This document shows positions 37,211 to 46,051 of a stretch of DNA of 64,000 nucleotides, in pieces (the first letter of the stretch is position 1; each line of letters opens with the position of its first letter). The DNA comes from Bacillus paramycoides (GTDB lineage: Bacteria; Bacillota; Bacilli; Bacillales; Bacillaceae_G). Under the pieces are notes generated by a model that saw only the letters and a program-made list of their open reading frames with translations, was not told the DNA's origin and did not search any database. The stretch lies in the NCBI RefSeq assembly GCF_001884235.1, contig NZ_MAOI01000123.1:124001-188000 (forward strand), written 5' to 3'. Both the position numbers and the translations under genes were made by a program.

Positions 37211-38311
37211 TTATATCGGCAACAACATTGTTACTGAAAAACCACTTGTCCCATCTACAATAATTTTACCGTTTACAGACGCTGTTCGCTCCTCCATCCC
37301 CATAATACCGAGACCTTTTTTAACAAGAGCTGCTCCCTTACCATTATCCTTCACTTGTACTTTGACCATCTTGTTAAGTACATGAATATCTATTGAGATA
37401 ACTGTCGCATCAGCGTATTTCATCGCATTTGTTAACGCCTCCGTAACATTTTCACCGATAATCTTCCATTGAATTGGAGAAATCATATCTAAGTTTCCTT
37501 TATATACGAAAGGAATATTTACATCATGCTTACTGGCAAATTCCTCTATGAATAATTTCATACGATGAATGCCAATTTGTTCAGTTGGCGGCTTCATATT
37601 TTTTAATGTAATCCGAATGCTTTCAATGCCGCCTTTCGAAATATGAATTGCATTTTGTAATAACTCAGCAGATTTCACTTTATCTATTTCCATTAATCTC
37701 TTTGCTGCTTCCATTTGAATAAGTGCACCCGTCATCGAGTGACCAATTTTATCATGAATTTCTTGAGATAATCGATTTCTCTCCTCTAACTTAAATGTGT
37801 ATTCTGATTGCCTTATGTAATCTTTATTTTCATTTAAACTTTTCGTAAGTCTTTGTATGTCTTTTCTCATTTTATCATTTTGCATTTCGAGTTTTAATAA
37901 TCGTGCTATATAGCGGTGGGCTATCGTTAAGGAAAAAAAACAAAATGCACTAATAAGTCCATACGTCATTTGAATACCTTCATCTATAAAAATAATAGGA
38001 AGGACCATAATGAAAAAGATTAACCATTTCTTTTCTATATAATAATTTGCAATTTCATATAAGTTCAAAGGTAAAAACAAAATAAAAAACGGATGAACTT
38101 TCCACGTAAATAGTATGATTACGCCAACTGACACGCAGATTAAAACCTTATTGTACGTATCTTTTTTTAATATAGAAATCATCACATTTATAGAAAGATA
38201 TATAAGTAAAGTAAGTATAATCCACGGTAAGTTCGTAACATTTAAATGAATGTAGCTGAACACTATATATAAAAAGACAATAAGTTTACTTACAGTTAAC
38301 CAAAATTCCAT
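37211..38311 (-). CDS. Sensor histidine kinase, NarL/LiaS subfamily (HisKA_3)
   Basis: The 366-aa kinase has five or six membrane helices (1-130), a coiled coil, H box LSQEIHDKIGHSMTGALIQME and ATPase elements ENVTEALTNAMKYADA and KGLGIMGMEER. It has almost no extracytoplasmic loop, as in cell-envelope stress sensors. It is coded right after its response regulator and just before the ABC exporter, which fits detection of, and resistance to, an envelope-active compound. Confidence 0.9.
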   Translation of the reverse strand: MEFWLTVSKLIVFLYIVFSYIHLNVTNLPWIILTLLIYLSINVMISILKKDTYNKVLICVSVGVIILFTWKVHPFFILFLPLNLYEIANYYIEKKWLIFFIMVLPIIFIDEGIQMTYGLISAFCFFSLTIAHRYIARLLKLEMQNDKMRKDIQRLTKSLNENKDYIRQSEYTFKLEERNRLSQEIHDKIGHSMTGALIQMEAAKRLMEIDKVKSAELLQNAIHISKGGIESIRITLKNMKPPTEQIGIHRMKLFIEEFASKHDVNIPFVYKGNLDMISPIQWKIIGENVTEALTNAMKYADATVISIDIHVLNKMVKVQVKDNGKGAALVKKGLGIMGMEERTASVNGKIIVDGTSGFSVTMLLPI

Positions 38312-38315
38312 ATCA

Positions 38316-38954
38316 TTAATCTACTTTCCCCGTTAAGTAATAAATCGCAATTTGTGTGCGATGTTCAAGTCCAGTTTTCCCTAAAACTGATGTAATATAA
38401 TTTGCAATCGTTCCTTCTGATATGAAAAGTTGCTTTGAAATCTCTTTATTCGAAAATCCTTTTGCAATTAATGCGATAATACTAAGCTCTCTTTCTGTGA
38501 AAAGGCTCTTATCTATTTTAGACTCCGTTTCTTTATTTTCTAGTAAATTACTCTTAATTTTATCAAGCACCACATCTTGCATAACAGTTTGGCCGTTATA
38601 TACTCCTTTTATTGCATCACGAATACGCTCCGGATCGTTATTTTTTAATAAATAACCTTTCGCTCCGTTTTTCACTGCGTCCAAAATATATTCATCATCA
38701 TCAAACGTCGTTAAAATAAGAGGTTTCGTTTTTGTCTCTTCACAAATTAACTTCGTCGCCTCTACCCCATTCATGTTTGGCATACGAACATCTAAAAGCA
38801 CAATATCCACTTCATATTTTTTACAATACGCTACAGCTTCTTTTCCATCATTCACAGTTTCTAATACTTCGAATTCCTTGTATGTATTTAAAATAATTTT
38901 CATGCCTTCTCTAATAAAAGAATTATCATCTGCTATTAATATTTTAATTTTCAT
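38316..38954 (-). CDS. Response regulator, NarL/LuxR family
   Basis: 212 aa from ATG 38952-38954: receiver domain with the DDN acidic pocket, phospho-Asp in IVLLDVRMPNMNG and Lys in GYLLKN, then a LuxR HTH (TERELSIIALIAKGFSNKEIS). An in-frame GTG at 38990 would add 12 residues; I prefer the ATG because homologues start MKIKILIADD, though its ribosome site is weak. It likely binds the repeats before the ABC genes. Confidence 0.9.
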   Translation of the reverse strand: MKIKILIADDNSFIREGMKIILNTYKEFEVLETVNDGKEAVAYCKKYEVDIVLLDVRMPNMNGVEATKLICEETKTKPLILTTFDDDEYILDAVKNGAKGYLLKNNDPERIRDAIKGVYNGQTVMQDVVLDKIKSNLLENKETESKIDKSLFTERELSIIALIAKGFSNKEISKQLFISEGTIANYITSVLGKTGLEHRTQIAIYYLTGKVD

Positions 38955-39172
38955 GTTTGTTAGTATGGACCTGCCCCCACTAACATTCACATCCTTTCTC
39001 CGTGTAACATTTCCTTCTTGCTCATTATATACTTCGCCTTACCATTTTTTCACACCTTTTTCATATAGCACCTTCGCTAAAAATATATTATTCTTTTTTT
39101 ACAACATGTGTAGGGTGACTTATCATTTCTTACGTCTATATAATAGAATGCGTCAAAAGGAGGGAGAGACCG

Positions 39173-39718
39173 ATTGAGGAAGAACAATTAATTGAAAAAG
39201 CACAGCAAGGAAGTGAGCATGCTTTTCGTATCCTTGTACAAACGTATCGTCATTATATTTTCCAAGTTATCTTTTCTATTTTAAGACATGAAGAAGATGC
39301 CCAAGATGTGACACAAGAAGTATTCGTAAAAATTCACGCCTCTCTCCCTAATTATCAATTTCGCGGATTAAAAACGTGGATGGCACGTATTGCCACCAAT
39401 CACGCTATTGATTATAAGAGGAAAAAAGCTAGAGAAAACGAAGAACTCTCCTTATGTAAAGAAACTGAAGAAAATATAAAATCCTCTCATAATATTGAGG
39501 CTTTATTATTGACGAAAGAGCAAAAATTACTCATTGCTCAAAAGCTAAGAGAACTACCCGAAAATTACCGTGACGTTGTTCTCGCACATTACTTAGAAGA
39601 AAAAAGCTATCAAGAAATTGCTTTGCAGGAAAACATCGAAGTGAAAACAGTCGAAATGAAACTGTATAGGGCAAGAAAATGGATTAAAAAACATTGGAAG
39701 GAGGAAGAGTTTTTATGA
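39173..39718 (+). CDS. ECF-type RNA polymerase sigma factor, apparent ATT start
   Basis: The frame reads IEEEQLIEKAQQGSEHAFRI onward: region 2 (AFRILVQTYRHYIFQVIF, HEEDAQDVTQEVFVKIH) and region 4 (LRELPENYRDVVLAHYLEEKSYQEIA) are both complete. About 181 residues is normal for ECF sigma factors. A first GTG in frame at 39308 would lose most of region 2. The only codon at normal distance from the AGGAGGGAG site is ATT 39173-39175. Its stop overlaps the next start as ATGA. Confidence 0.82.
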   Translation: MEEEQLIEKAQQGSEHAFRILVQTYRHYIFQVIFSILRHEEDAQDVTQEVFVKIHASLPNYQFRGLKTWMARIATNHAIDYKRKKARENEELSLCKETEENIKSSHNIEALLLTKEQKLLIAQKLRELPENYRDVVLAHYLEEKSYQEIALQENIEVKTVEMKLYRARKWIKKHWKEEEFL

Positions 39719-40158
39719 CGCATTATTCAAAAGAAGATTGGCGCAATTATACACTAGATCTTATATCAAACAATGAACGTGAATCTATGGAAGAGCATCT
39801 TTATGAATGTGATCATTGTTTAGCACTTTATATGGAAAGTATTGATGAACAAAACGAAAACCTTCCAATGATAAATGATGATTCATTTACAAACGAAGTT
39901 ATGGCACAAATTAATTTTGAAACGCTACAATCTAATGAAAATATGAAATCAAGCCAACTAAAGCGCACGATCATTCACTACATAATTGCGACTGCGGCTA
40001 CAATCATTTTTATGGCAAGTGGTTTATTCCATTATATTTTCACAGCTACATCTAATTTCGAGAAATCTTCGAAACATAATGAGACTTCCATCTCACAACA
40101 ATTTGTAAACAAAACGATGCACACATCAAAAAAGGACGGAGGTTTAAAGCATGAATAA
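39715..40158 (+). CDS. Anti-sigma factor (zinc-binding, membrane)
   Basis: 147 aa from ATG 39715 (GGAGGAAG site): an N-terminal ZAS domain with H-x3-C-x2-C in EHLYECDHC, one membrane helix (about 88-110, IIHYIIATAATIIFMASGLF) and a short outer tail. Such proteins hold the partner sigma at the membrane until an envelope signal. It overlaps the sigma gene by 4 bp and the next gene by 8 bp, so all are translationally coupled. Confidence 0.88.
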   Translation: MTHYSKEDWRNYTLDLISNNERESMEEHLYECDHCLALYMESIDEQNENLPMINDDSFTNEVMAQINFETLQSNENMKSSQLKRTIIHYIIATAATIIFMASGLFHYIFTATSNFEKSSKHNETSISQQFVNKTMHTSKKDGGLKHE

Positions 40159-41221
40159 AAATCCCTTTTTAGCGCTTGTTTTAGGGCTAATTCCTGGACT
40201 TGGACATTTATATTTAAAGAGGATAGGACGTTTTATTCTATATAGCGGAGGATCTTTATTTCTATTTATCTTTGCAGCATTTTGTACAATAGCATTAGGA
40301 GAGCGCAATATTGCTTTTCTTTCTCTATTTTTACTAACAGTGTTATGGGTGATCAACTTAATGGATTTAGTTATCACTATTATAAATCAATCGAAAAAAC
40401 AAGTAGCCGGACAATTTACAGAGTCCTCTAAAGAAAGTGAACGATTTTATATCATTCTCTTATCGATTATTCCTGGACTTGGTCATTTCCAATTAGGGCT
40501 TATGCAGCGTGGCCTTACATTTTTAGTAGCTTGTACAGGGATAGGAAGTATGATTATATTCGTTGCTCTCTTAACATCTCAAGGAAGTTTCCTTATCTTT
40601 CTCGTTACGTTACCTGTTTTATGGATCTATAACTTCTTCGATGCCGTTCAACAACTACAGAAAAAAGAACGTGGTGAGCAATTAGTTGATCGTACTATTT
40701 TCGAAGAGTTTGAAGAACATCGAGAACAAGGAAAGAAAAGTAAAACATTCGCTTCTATTTTAGCAATGTTTCCTGGAGCAGGACATATGTACTTAGGCTT
40801 ACAGCGTCGTGGCCTTCAGCTTATGGCAGCCTTTTTACTATCTATTTATTTACTTGATTTATTAAGACTTTCTGCCTTCTTATTTTTAGTACCAATTATT
40901 TGGTTTTATAGCTTTTTTGATACTTTACAGCAAACAGCAAAATACGGAAAAGAACGTGTAAATGACGAACCTATTATCGATTATTTCATAAATCATCAAA
41001 GATGGATCGGCATTGGGTTAATTGCGTTAGGTGGTTATTATTTATTAGATCAAACTCTTCTTCCTATTTTAGACGAGTATGTTTCTGTTATTTTTAATAT
41101 TCATCTTACAGAATTATATTATCGCTATTTCCAAACATCCATCGTTGCTCTCCTCTTAATTGGTGGCGGCTTTAAATTGTTACTTGGAAATAAAGAAAGA
41201 AAAGGTGGTACAAAAGAATGA
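40151..41221 (+). CDS. Membrane protein with three tandem PGxGH repeats
   Basis: 356 aa built from three units of about 90-100 residues, each beginning (I/F)PG(L/A)GHxxL-x-x-x-R-G (IPGLGHLYLKRIGR, IPGLGHFQLGLMQRG, FPGAGHMYLGLQRRG) and ending in W-x-x-N/S-x-x-D (WVINLMD, WIYNFFD, WFYSFFD). A final pair of helices follows. The units resemble TM2-like hairpins. Function unknown; coupling to a sigma/anti-sigma pair suggests an envelope role or signal input. Confidence 0.75.
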   Translation: MNKNPFLALVLGLIPGLGHLYLKRIGRFILYSGGSLFLFIFAAFCTIALGERNIAFLSLFLLTVLWVINLMDLVITIINQSKKQVAGQFTESSKESERFYIILLSIIPGLGHFQLGLMQRGLTFLVACTGIGSMIIFVALLTSQGSFLIFLVTLPVLWIYNFFDAVQQLQKKERGEQLVDRTIFEEFEEHREQGKKSKTFASILAMFPGAGHMYLGLQRRGLQLMAAFLLSIYLLDLLRLSAFLFLVPIIWFYSFFDTLQQTAKYGKERVNDEPIIDYFINHQRWIGIGLIALGGYYLLDQTLLPILDEYVSVIFNIHLTELYYRYFQTSIVALLLIGGGFKLLLGNKERKGGTKE

Positions 41222-42174
41222 GAACATGGCGCGTTGGAACATTCTCGATGGGAATTTCAATTATTTTATTAGGTTGTTTCTTACTATTTTCAGTCGCAAA
41301 AGGAGTTCAAGCATTAGATACATTAACAGCATGGTGGCCTGTGTTACTTATCATACTTGGCGCTGAAATTTTACTATACCTTCTATTTTCTAAGAAGGAA
41401 CAATCATTTATTAAATATGATATTTTTAGTATTTTCTTTATCGGAGTTTTAGGAAGCATTGGAATTGCTTTTTACTGTTTAGTATCAACTGGATTACTAG
41501 AAGAAGTTCGTCATTCTATTAACACAACTAGGCAAACGAGTAATATTCCAGACGGACAACTTGATATACCTGAATCTATCAAAAAAATCGTAGTGGATGC
41601 GGGGCATCACCCTCTAACGATAGAGGGAAATAATACAAATCAAATTCATCTTTTTGGAACATATGAAATGACGACGAAAGCTAATGATAAACTCAATTTA
41701 AAACAAGAGGATTTCCTTTCAGTCCAAACAGCTGGAGAAACGATGTATGTAACATTAAAATCATTACCGGTTCAGCATACGTTATTTAACTCAGCAGCAC
41801 AGGTGAAACCCACGCTTGTTCTTCCGCAAAATAAAAATGTGGAGATTCGTGCTTCGAATAACGAACTATCTCTTTATCCAGGTCAATTACAAAATAATTG
41901 GTTTGTACAAAACAGCTCAAGCGTATCTGTTCATTTAGCAAAAGAAAGTGATGTATCTTTAACAGCCGTAACAAATCAAAAAGAAACTCACGGAAATACA
42001 CCTTGGGAACAAGTAGAAAACTTAACGAAAAAAGAAGATAATTCTTCAGAAGAAAATCCAGAATTAAACGAACGAGAACATTGGTATAAAAACACGGTTA
42101 AAACAGGAAATGGGACATATAAAGTAAATATTGAGAAGGCTTATAATTTAAATATGAGCGTTATCGAAAAGTAA
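41218..42174 (+). CDS. Membrane protein with LiaI/LiaF-like helices and DUF4097-like domain
   Basis: 318 aa: four N-terminal membrane helices including WWPVLLIILGAEILLYLLF (the LiaF/DUF5668 helix pattern), then an outer beta-rich region (about 115-260) that looks like the DUF4097 'toastrack' and a polar tail. It overlaps the preceding gene by 4 bp (ATGA). LiaF-like proteins restrain envelope-stress signalling in Firmicutes, so this may modulate the sigma factor. Confidence 0.72.
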   Translation: MRTWRVGTFSMGISIILLGCFLLFSVAKGVQALDTLTAWWPVLLIILGAEILLYLLFSKKEQSFIKYDIFSIFFIGVLGSIGIAFYCLVSTGLLEEVRHSINTTRQTSNIPDGQLDIPESIKKIVVDAGHHPLTIEGNNTNQIHLFGTYEMTTKANDKLNLKQEDFLSVQTAGETMYVTLKSLPVQHTLFNSAAQVKPTLVLPQNKNVEIRASNNELSLYPGQLQNNWFVQNSSSVSVHLAKESDVSLTAVTNQKETHGNTPWEQVENLTKKEDNSSEENPELNEREHWYKNTVKTGNGTYKVNIEKAYNLNMSVIEK

Positions 42175-42207
42175 AAAACCTTCCACATTTGTGGAAGGTT
42201 TTTCTCA
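42174..42207. terminator. Bidirectional terminator
   Basis: AAAACCTTCCACA / TGTGGAAGGTTTTT stem between convergent operons. Confidence 0.88.
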
Positions 42208-43461
42208 TATAATCGCTTTTATTCCTTCTAAAACTAATCCAATCATAAAACCACAAACAGCCCCGTTCACACGGATCCACTGCAAATCTTTCCCCACATT
42301 ATTTTCAATCATTTCGATTAATGTTTTATCATCTAGCTTATCAAGATTTTCTTGTACGAGCTTTCCAATTTTCGAATGATTTTTTTCAACAAGCGTGACA
42401 ACTTGCTTTTGTAACCACTCTTCTATTTTTTGAACAGTCAGTGCGTCTTCTTTTACTTTATTAATTTGTGTTTTTAAAAATGGAACAAGGTATTTATTAG
42501 CAAATTCTTCATTTTGCACGAAGGTAACTGCTCTTTGTTGTACTTGCTCTAGCATCTCTTTTATTTTGTCAGTAGCATTCCAATTGGCAATCCATTTTTC
42601 TTTCCAATTCTCTAATTCCTGTAATAAAGCTTCGTTTTCTTTCACATTTATAAGCTCTTGACGAATCTTCATTACTATAAGTTGTCTTGTACTATTATCA
42701 GCATCTTGCAAGCTGTTAATATTGCTAATAATAAACTTTTGCAAAATGCCTCCAATTTTATCTTCATCTACAATATTCATAAACGATTTCAAAGTAAACT
42801 GTAAAAATCCATCTACTTTTATGTTTTCCATCGCCTTCATCCCTAAGCTTCCGAGCTGATAACGAGCTTCATCTTGAGCCGTCCAATCTTTCACTTTTAC
42901 TAATATGTAATCAAGTGTTTTTTCATCATATTCTTGCACTACTAATTGATCAACAAGCATTTTTAATATGTTACTTGTGTCAATTGTATGCAAATATGTT
43001 TTTAATTCTTTTTCAATAATAACCGCTAATTTTTCCGTATCTATTTGAAGAATCGCTTTCTCAGCAATTGTTACAATCCCTTTTTTCACAGCATCAGACT
43101 GCAACTCTTTTTCAGCAATTTGCAGTACCATTTGTGCTAGCTGCATTTCTTTTACTTTACTTGTAATACTTTCTTTCGTCAGCCATTCATTTTCTAACGT
43201 AGAAACGAGCCCCTTTGTTACCCGCTTCCGATTTTTAGGTAATAATGCTGTATGTGGAATCGGAATTCCCAACGGATGACGGAATAAAGCTGTAACCGCA
43301 AACCAATCCGCAAGCCCGCCGACTAATCCCGCTTCAAATCCCCCTTGTATAATTTCCCCTGCTACCGTCCCTTGAAAAGGGATAGAAGCCGCAAAGCCTA
43401 CCCCCATAACTCCAAGCGAAATACCCGCTATATATTTTGTCTGTAATGACATCGTATACAC
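42205..43461 (-). CDS. DUF445 family membrane protein
   Basis: 418 aa with the DUF445 opening GGFEAGLVGGLADWFAVTALFRHPLGIPIPHTALLP, a long helical cytoplasmic-type middle (about 80-390) and a C-terminal helix (VCGFMIGLVLEGIKAII). Function of the family is unknown. Either GTG 43461 or ATG 43452, three codons later, could be the start; both follow one GAGG. Confidence 0.88.
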   Translation of the reverse strand: MYTMSLQTKYIAGISLGVMGVGFAASIPFQGTVAGEIIQGGFEAGLVGGLADWFAVTALFRHPLGIPIPHTALLPKNRKRVTKGLVSTLENEWLTKESITSKVKEMQLAQMVLQIAEKELQSDAVKKGIVTIAEKAILQIDTEKLAVIIEKELKTYLHTIDTSNILKMLVDQLVVQEYDEKTLDYILVKVKDWTAQDEARYQLGSLGMKAMENIKVDGFLQFTLKSFMNIVDEDKIGGILQKFIISNINSLQDADNSTRQLIVMKIRQELINVKENEALLQELENWKEKWIANWNATDKIKEMLEQVQQRAVTFVQNEEFANKYLVPFLKTQINKVKEDALTVQKIEEWLQKQVVTLVEKNHSKIGKLVQENLDKLDDKTLIEMIENNVGKDLQWIRVNGAVCGFMIGLVLEGIKAII

Positions 43462-43649
43462 ACATCCTCTTATTATATAAAATAAAGCTTTTCTTATTAT
43501 ATTTAATCAATATTAGCAATCCTTTATATCTATACTATAAAGAACTAGGGTGAAAATAACAAAGTTTTTATAATGATTCCTATAAGTATCAAAAAAATAA
43601 ATGGGCTAAATTTAGAAATGTTTTATTATCTCTATTACTATTTAATTAA

Positions 43650-43913
43650 AATATTGGTTTTGAAGAAGGAATTATATTTGGAGGATACCTTTTGCCAAGG
43701 TTAGTTATCTTATTAGGAAGGTTTTAAGGAACATTTCTTACTTATACATTTTTTGGAATTACTCATTCATTTATACCGAGTATTTAAAGTGATACTTCTA
43801 AAGAGCTAAGAGACTGGATAGGAGCTGCTCTTGTTGAACATTTGCTATACACTTTTATTTTTACACTCGTCATAATAATTTACTCCTCCCTATTTTTTAA
43901 ACATTCCATATAA
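43650..43913 (+). pseudogene. Decayed integral membrane protein gene
   Basis: One frame reads GFEEGIIFGGYLLPRLVILL, then TAA, GTFLTYTFFGITHSFIPSI, then TAA, then SDTSKELRDWIGAALVEHLL and a final hydrophobic helix to TAA 43911-43913. The parts are coherent with membrane-helix spacing, so this looks like one gene with at least two nonsense mutations and no recognisable start. Family not identified. Confidence 0.55.
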
Positions 43914-43917
43914 ATAA

Positions 43918-43955
43918 AAGAAAAATGAGGCTGCAAATAGCCTCATTTTTCTTTT
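43918..43955 (-). terminator. Terminator after dsdA
   Basis: AAAAATGAGGCT...AGCCTCATTTTT stem at the dsdA stop. Confidence 0.85.
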
Positions 43956-45286
43956 AACGTCAATTTCACACCTTTTTTATAATACTCACTCATTACATCT
44001 TCTGGTACCATACTCCCACCAGTTCCCCATACAATATGTGTACCTTTCTTTACCTTTTCCGTTAACTGATGTTTTTGTAAATACTCATTTTCAGCTTTAC
44101 ATACATTTAACGGACCTATCATACCTGCTAACGCAGAAGGCTCTAAGTAAATGTTTTCAGTATCAGCCAGTTCTTTTAACAATCTATACAACTCTTCATC
44201 GCTTACTGTATAATTCCCGCTCAAAAACGGTTCCATCGTTTTACCGACAAATCCTGATGGTCTTCCTACCGCAAGTCCATCAGCTTCTGTTATATTATCA
44301 ATGCCGATTTCTTGAACAGAAATTTTATCGTGAAGTCCCGTCATTAAACCTAGTAGCATACATGGAGAGTGCGTAGGCTCAGCAAAGAAACAATGAACAT
44401 TGTCTTTATACAATAACTTTAAACCGAATGCTACTCCACCTGGGCCCCCACCGACTCCGCACGGAAGATAAACGAATAAAGGATGTTCTTCATCTACTAC
44501 AATCTCTAACTCTTCTAATTGTTTTTGCAAACGAGACGCTGCTACTGCGTATCCTAAAAATAAGTCATGTGAATTTTCATCATCAACAAAATAACAACTA
44601 GGATCAGCATCTGCTTGTTGACGTCCTTCTTCTACCGCTTTACTATAATCAGCTTCATATTCAATAACGTTTACATTTTTGCTTCTTAATAAATCTTTTT
44701 TCCATTCTTTTGCGTCTGCTGACATATGAACTGTCACATTGAAACCTAATTTCGCACTCATAATGCCGATGCTAAGCCCTAAATTTCCTGTCGAACCTAC
44801 CGCAATAGAATATTTCGCAAAAAACTCTCTAAATCTATCACTATCTAAAATTGAATAATTATCTTGCTCAGTTAACATTCCATGCTGCAAAGCTATTTGC
44901 TCAGCATGTTTCAACACTTCATAAATGCCACCTCTTGCCTTTATTGATCCTGATATTGGAAGATGACTATCACACTTTAATAATAATCCTCCTAAAATAG
45001 GTTGCCCGTAATTTTTCTCTAAAGATTGTTTCATAGAAGGTATTTTCACTAAAGGAGATTCTATCATTCCGCTCGTTTCTTTCGTTTCAGGAAAAACCTT
45101 TGCAATATATGGTGCGAAGCGTTTTAACCTCTCTTCTGCATCTTTTACATTTTCTTCATTAAGCGGTGAACCTTTTATCGCCGTTTCATACTTTTCCGTA
45201 TTCGGGTTCACCCAAAATACTTCTTCCGTTGCAATAAGGTTGTTTAATAGTGGGTATCGTTCTTTTAATGCCTCTATCTCCTTCAT
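43943..45286 (-). CDS. dsdA: D-serine dehydratase
   Basis: 447 aa, PLP fold type II: Lys in [16 protein letters not shown] binds the cofactor, [11 protein letters not shown] contacts substrate and [16 protein letters not shown] holds the phosphate. It deaminates D-serine to pyruvate and ammonia, removing a toxic wall-synthesis inhibitor. An XRE-cupin regulator is divergently transcribed 150 bp away, the likely local controller. Confidence 0.94.
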   Translation of the reverse strand: MKEIEALKERYPLLNNLIATEEVFWVNPNTEKYETAIKGSPLNEENVKDAEERLKRFAPYIAKVFPETKETSGMIESPLVKIPSMKQSLEKNYGQPILGGLLLKCDSHLPISGSIKARGGIYEVLKHAEQIALQHGMLTEQDNYSILDSDRFREFFAKYSIAVGSTGNLGLSIGIMSAKLGFNVTVHMSADAKEWKKDLLRSKNVNVIEYEADYSKAVEEGRQQADADPSCYFVDDENSHDLFLGYAVAASRLQKQLEELEIVVDEEHPLFVYLPCGVGGGPGGVAFGLKLLYKDNVHCFFAEPTHSPCMLLGLMTGLHDKISVQEIGIDNITEADGLAVGRPSGFVGKTMEPFLSGNYTVSDEELYRLLKELADTENIYLEPSALAGMIGPLNVCKAENEYLQKHQLTEKVKKGTHIVWGTGGSMVPEDVMSEYYKKGVKLTLKEK

Positions 45287-45434
45287 TCCTCTTCCTCCTC
45301 ATATCCTTGTAGCTAGCCATACAATAAATTATAATTGAATTAATTTTAATATAGTTTAACACAAAATTCAGTTTTAGTTAATTTTAATTTAATTTATTTA
45401 AATATAATTTAATAACTATTAAGGAGAATTTATT

Positions 45435-45980
45435 ATGGAAAATATAGATATTGGTAAAAAAATTGAAAGACAAAGAAAAGAAAAAGGGTTAACTAGTAAA
45501 GAACTAGCAAAGTTGGCGGAAATTACACCATCTATGCTTAGTCAAATTGAACGTGGTTCTGCTAATCCTTCCATTCAAACATTAAAGGTACTCGCAAAAG
45601 CTCTTGATGTTCCAACATTTAGTTTTTTACTTGAAGAAACAAATACAGACGATTTAATCGTTCGTTCTAATAAACGAAAAAAAATGATTATTGATAATTT
45701 ATCATATGAATTGTTATCGCCTGATTTCACAGGAAATTTAGCAACAGCAATTATGACTGTTCCTCCAAATACTTCTTCATCAGAAAATCCTTTAGAACAT
45801 AAAGGAGAAGAATTAGCATTTGTATTAGACGGGAAAATTACATTGTATTTAAATGACGAGGAATACATATTAGAAACTGGTGATAGTGTAAAAATACCGG
45901 CTTATCTAAAGCATAAATGGGTGAATCAATTCGAGAAAAATGCAATTGTTTTATTTTCTGTTACTCCGCCGATTTTTTAG
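45435..45980 (+). CDS. XRE-family regulator with C-terminal cupin
   Basis: 181 aa: HTH_3 (RQRKEKGLTSKELAKLAEITPSMLSQIERG, about 13-42, shown here in parts) and a cupin barrel (about 105-175) with HKGEELAFVLDGKI. Such HTH-cupin proteins sense amino acids or polyamines. The AT-rich 148-bp region shared with dsdA carries repeated TAATTTTAAT-like tracts, so autoregulation and dsdA control are likely. AAGGAG precedes the ATG. Confidence 0.9.
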   Translation: MENIDIGKKIERQRKEKGLTSKELAKLAEITPSMLSQIERGSANPSIQTLKVLAKALDVPTFSFLLEETNTDDLIVRSNKRKKMIIDNLSYELLSPDFTGNLATAIMTVPPNTSSSENPLEHKGEELAFVLDGKITLYLNDEEYILETGDSVKIPAYLKHKWVNQFEKNAIVLFSVTPPIF

Positions 45981-46007
45981 TTCATATTATGAAAATGAAA
46001 ACTGGGT

Positions 46008-46036
46008 AATCCTAAAAAACACGGATTACCCTTCTT
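46008..46036. terminator. Terminator between XRE-cupin gene and kdpA
   Basis: GGGTAATCC...GGATTACCC stem; it closes transcription from kdpA about 15 bp after the stop, leaving no room for kdpB. Confidence 0.8.
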
Positions 46037-46051
46037 TATTACATGATACAG

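Noticed and set aside
38955-38990. GTG start adding 12 residues to the response regulator
   Set aside because: Receiver domains start directly with the beta-strand MKIKILIADD; the extension is low in conservation, though the ATG ribosome site is weak.
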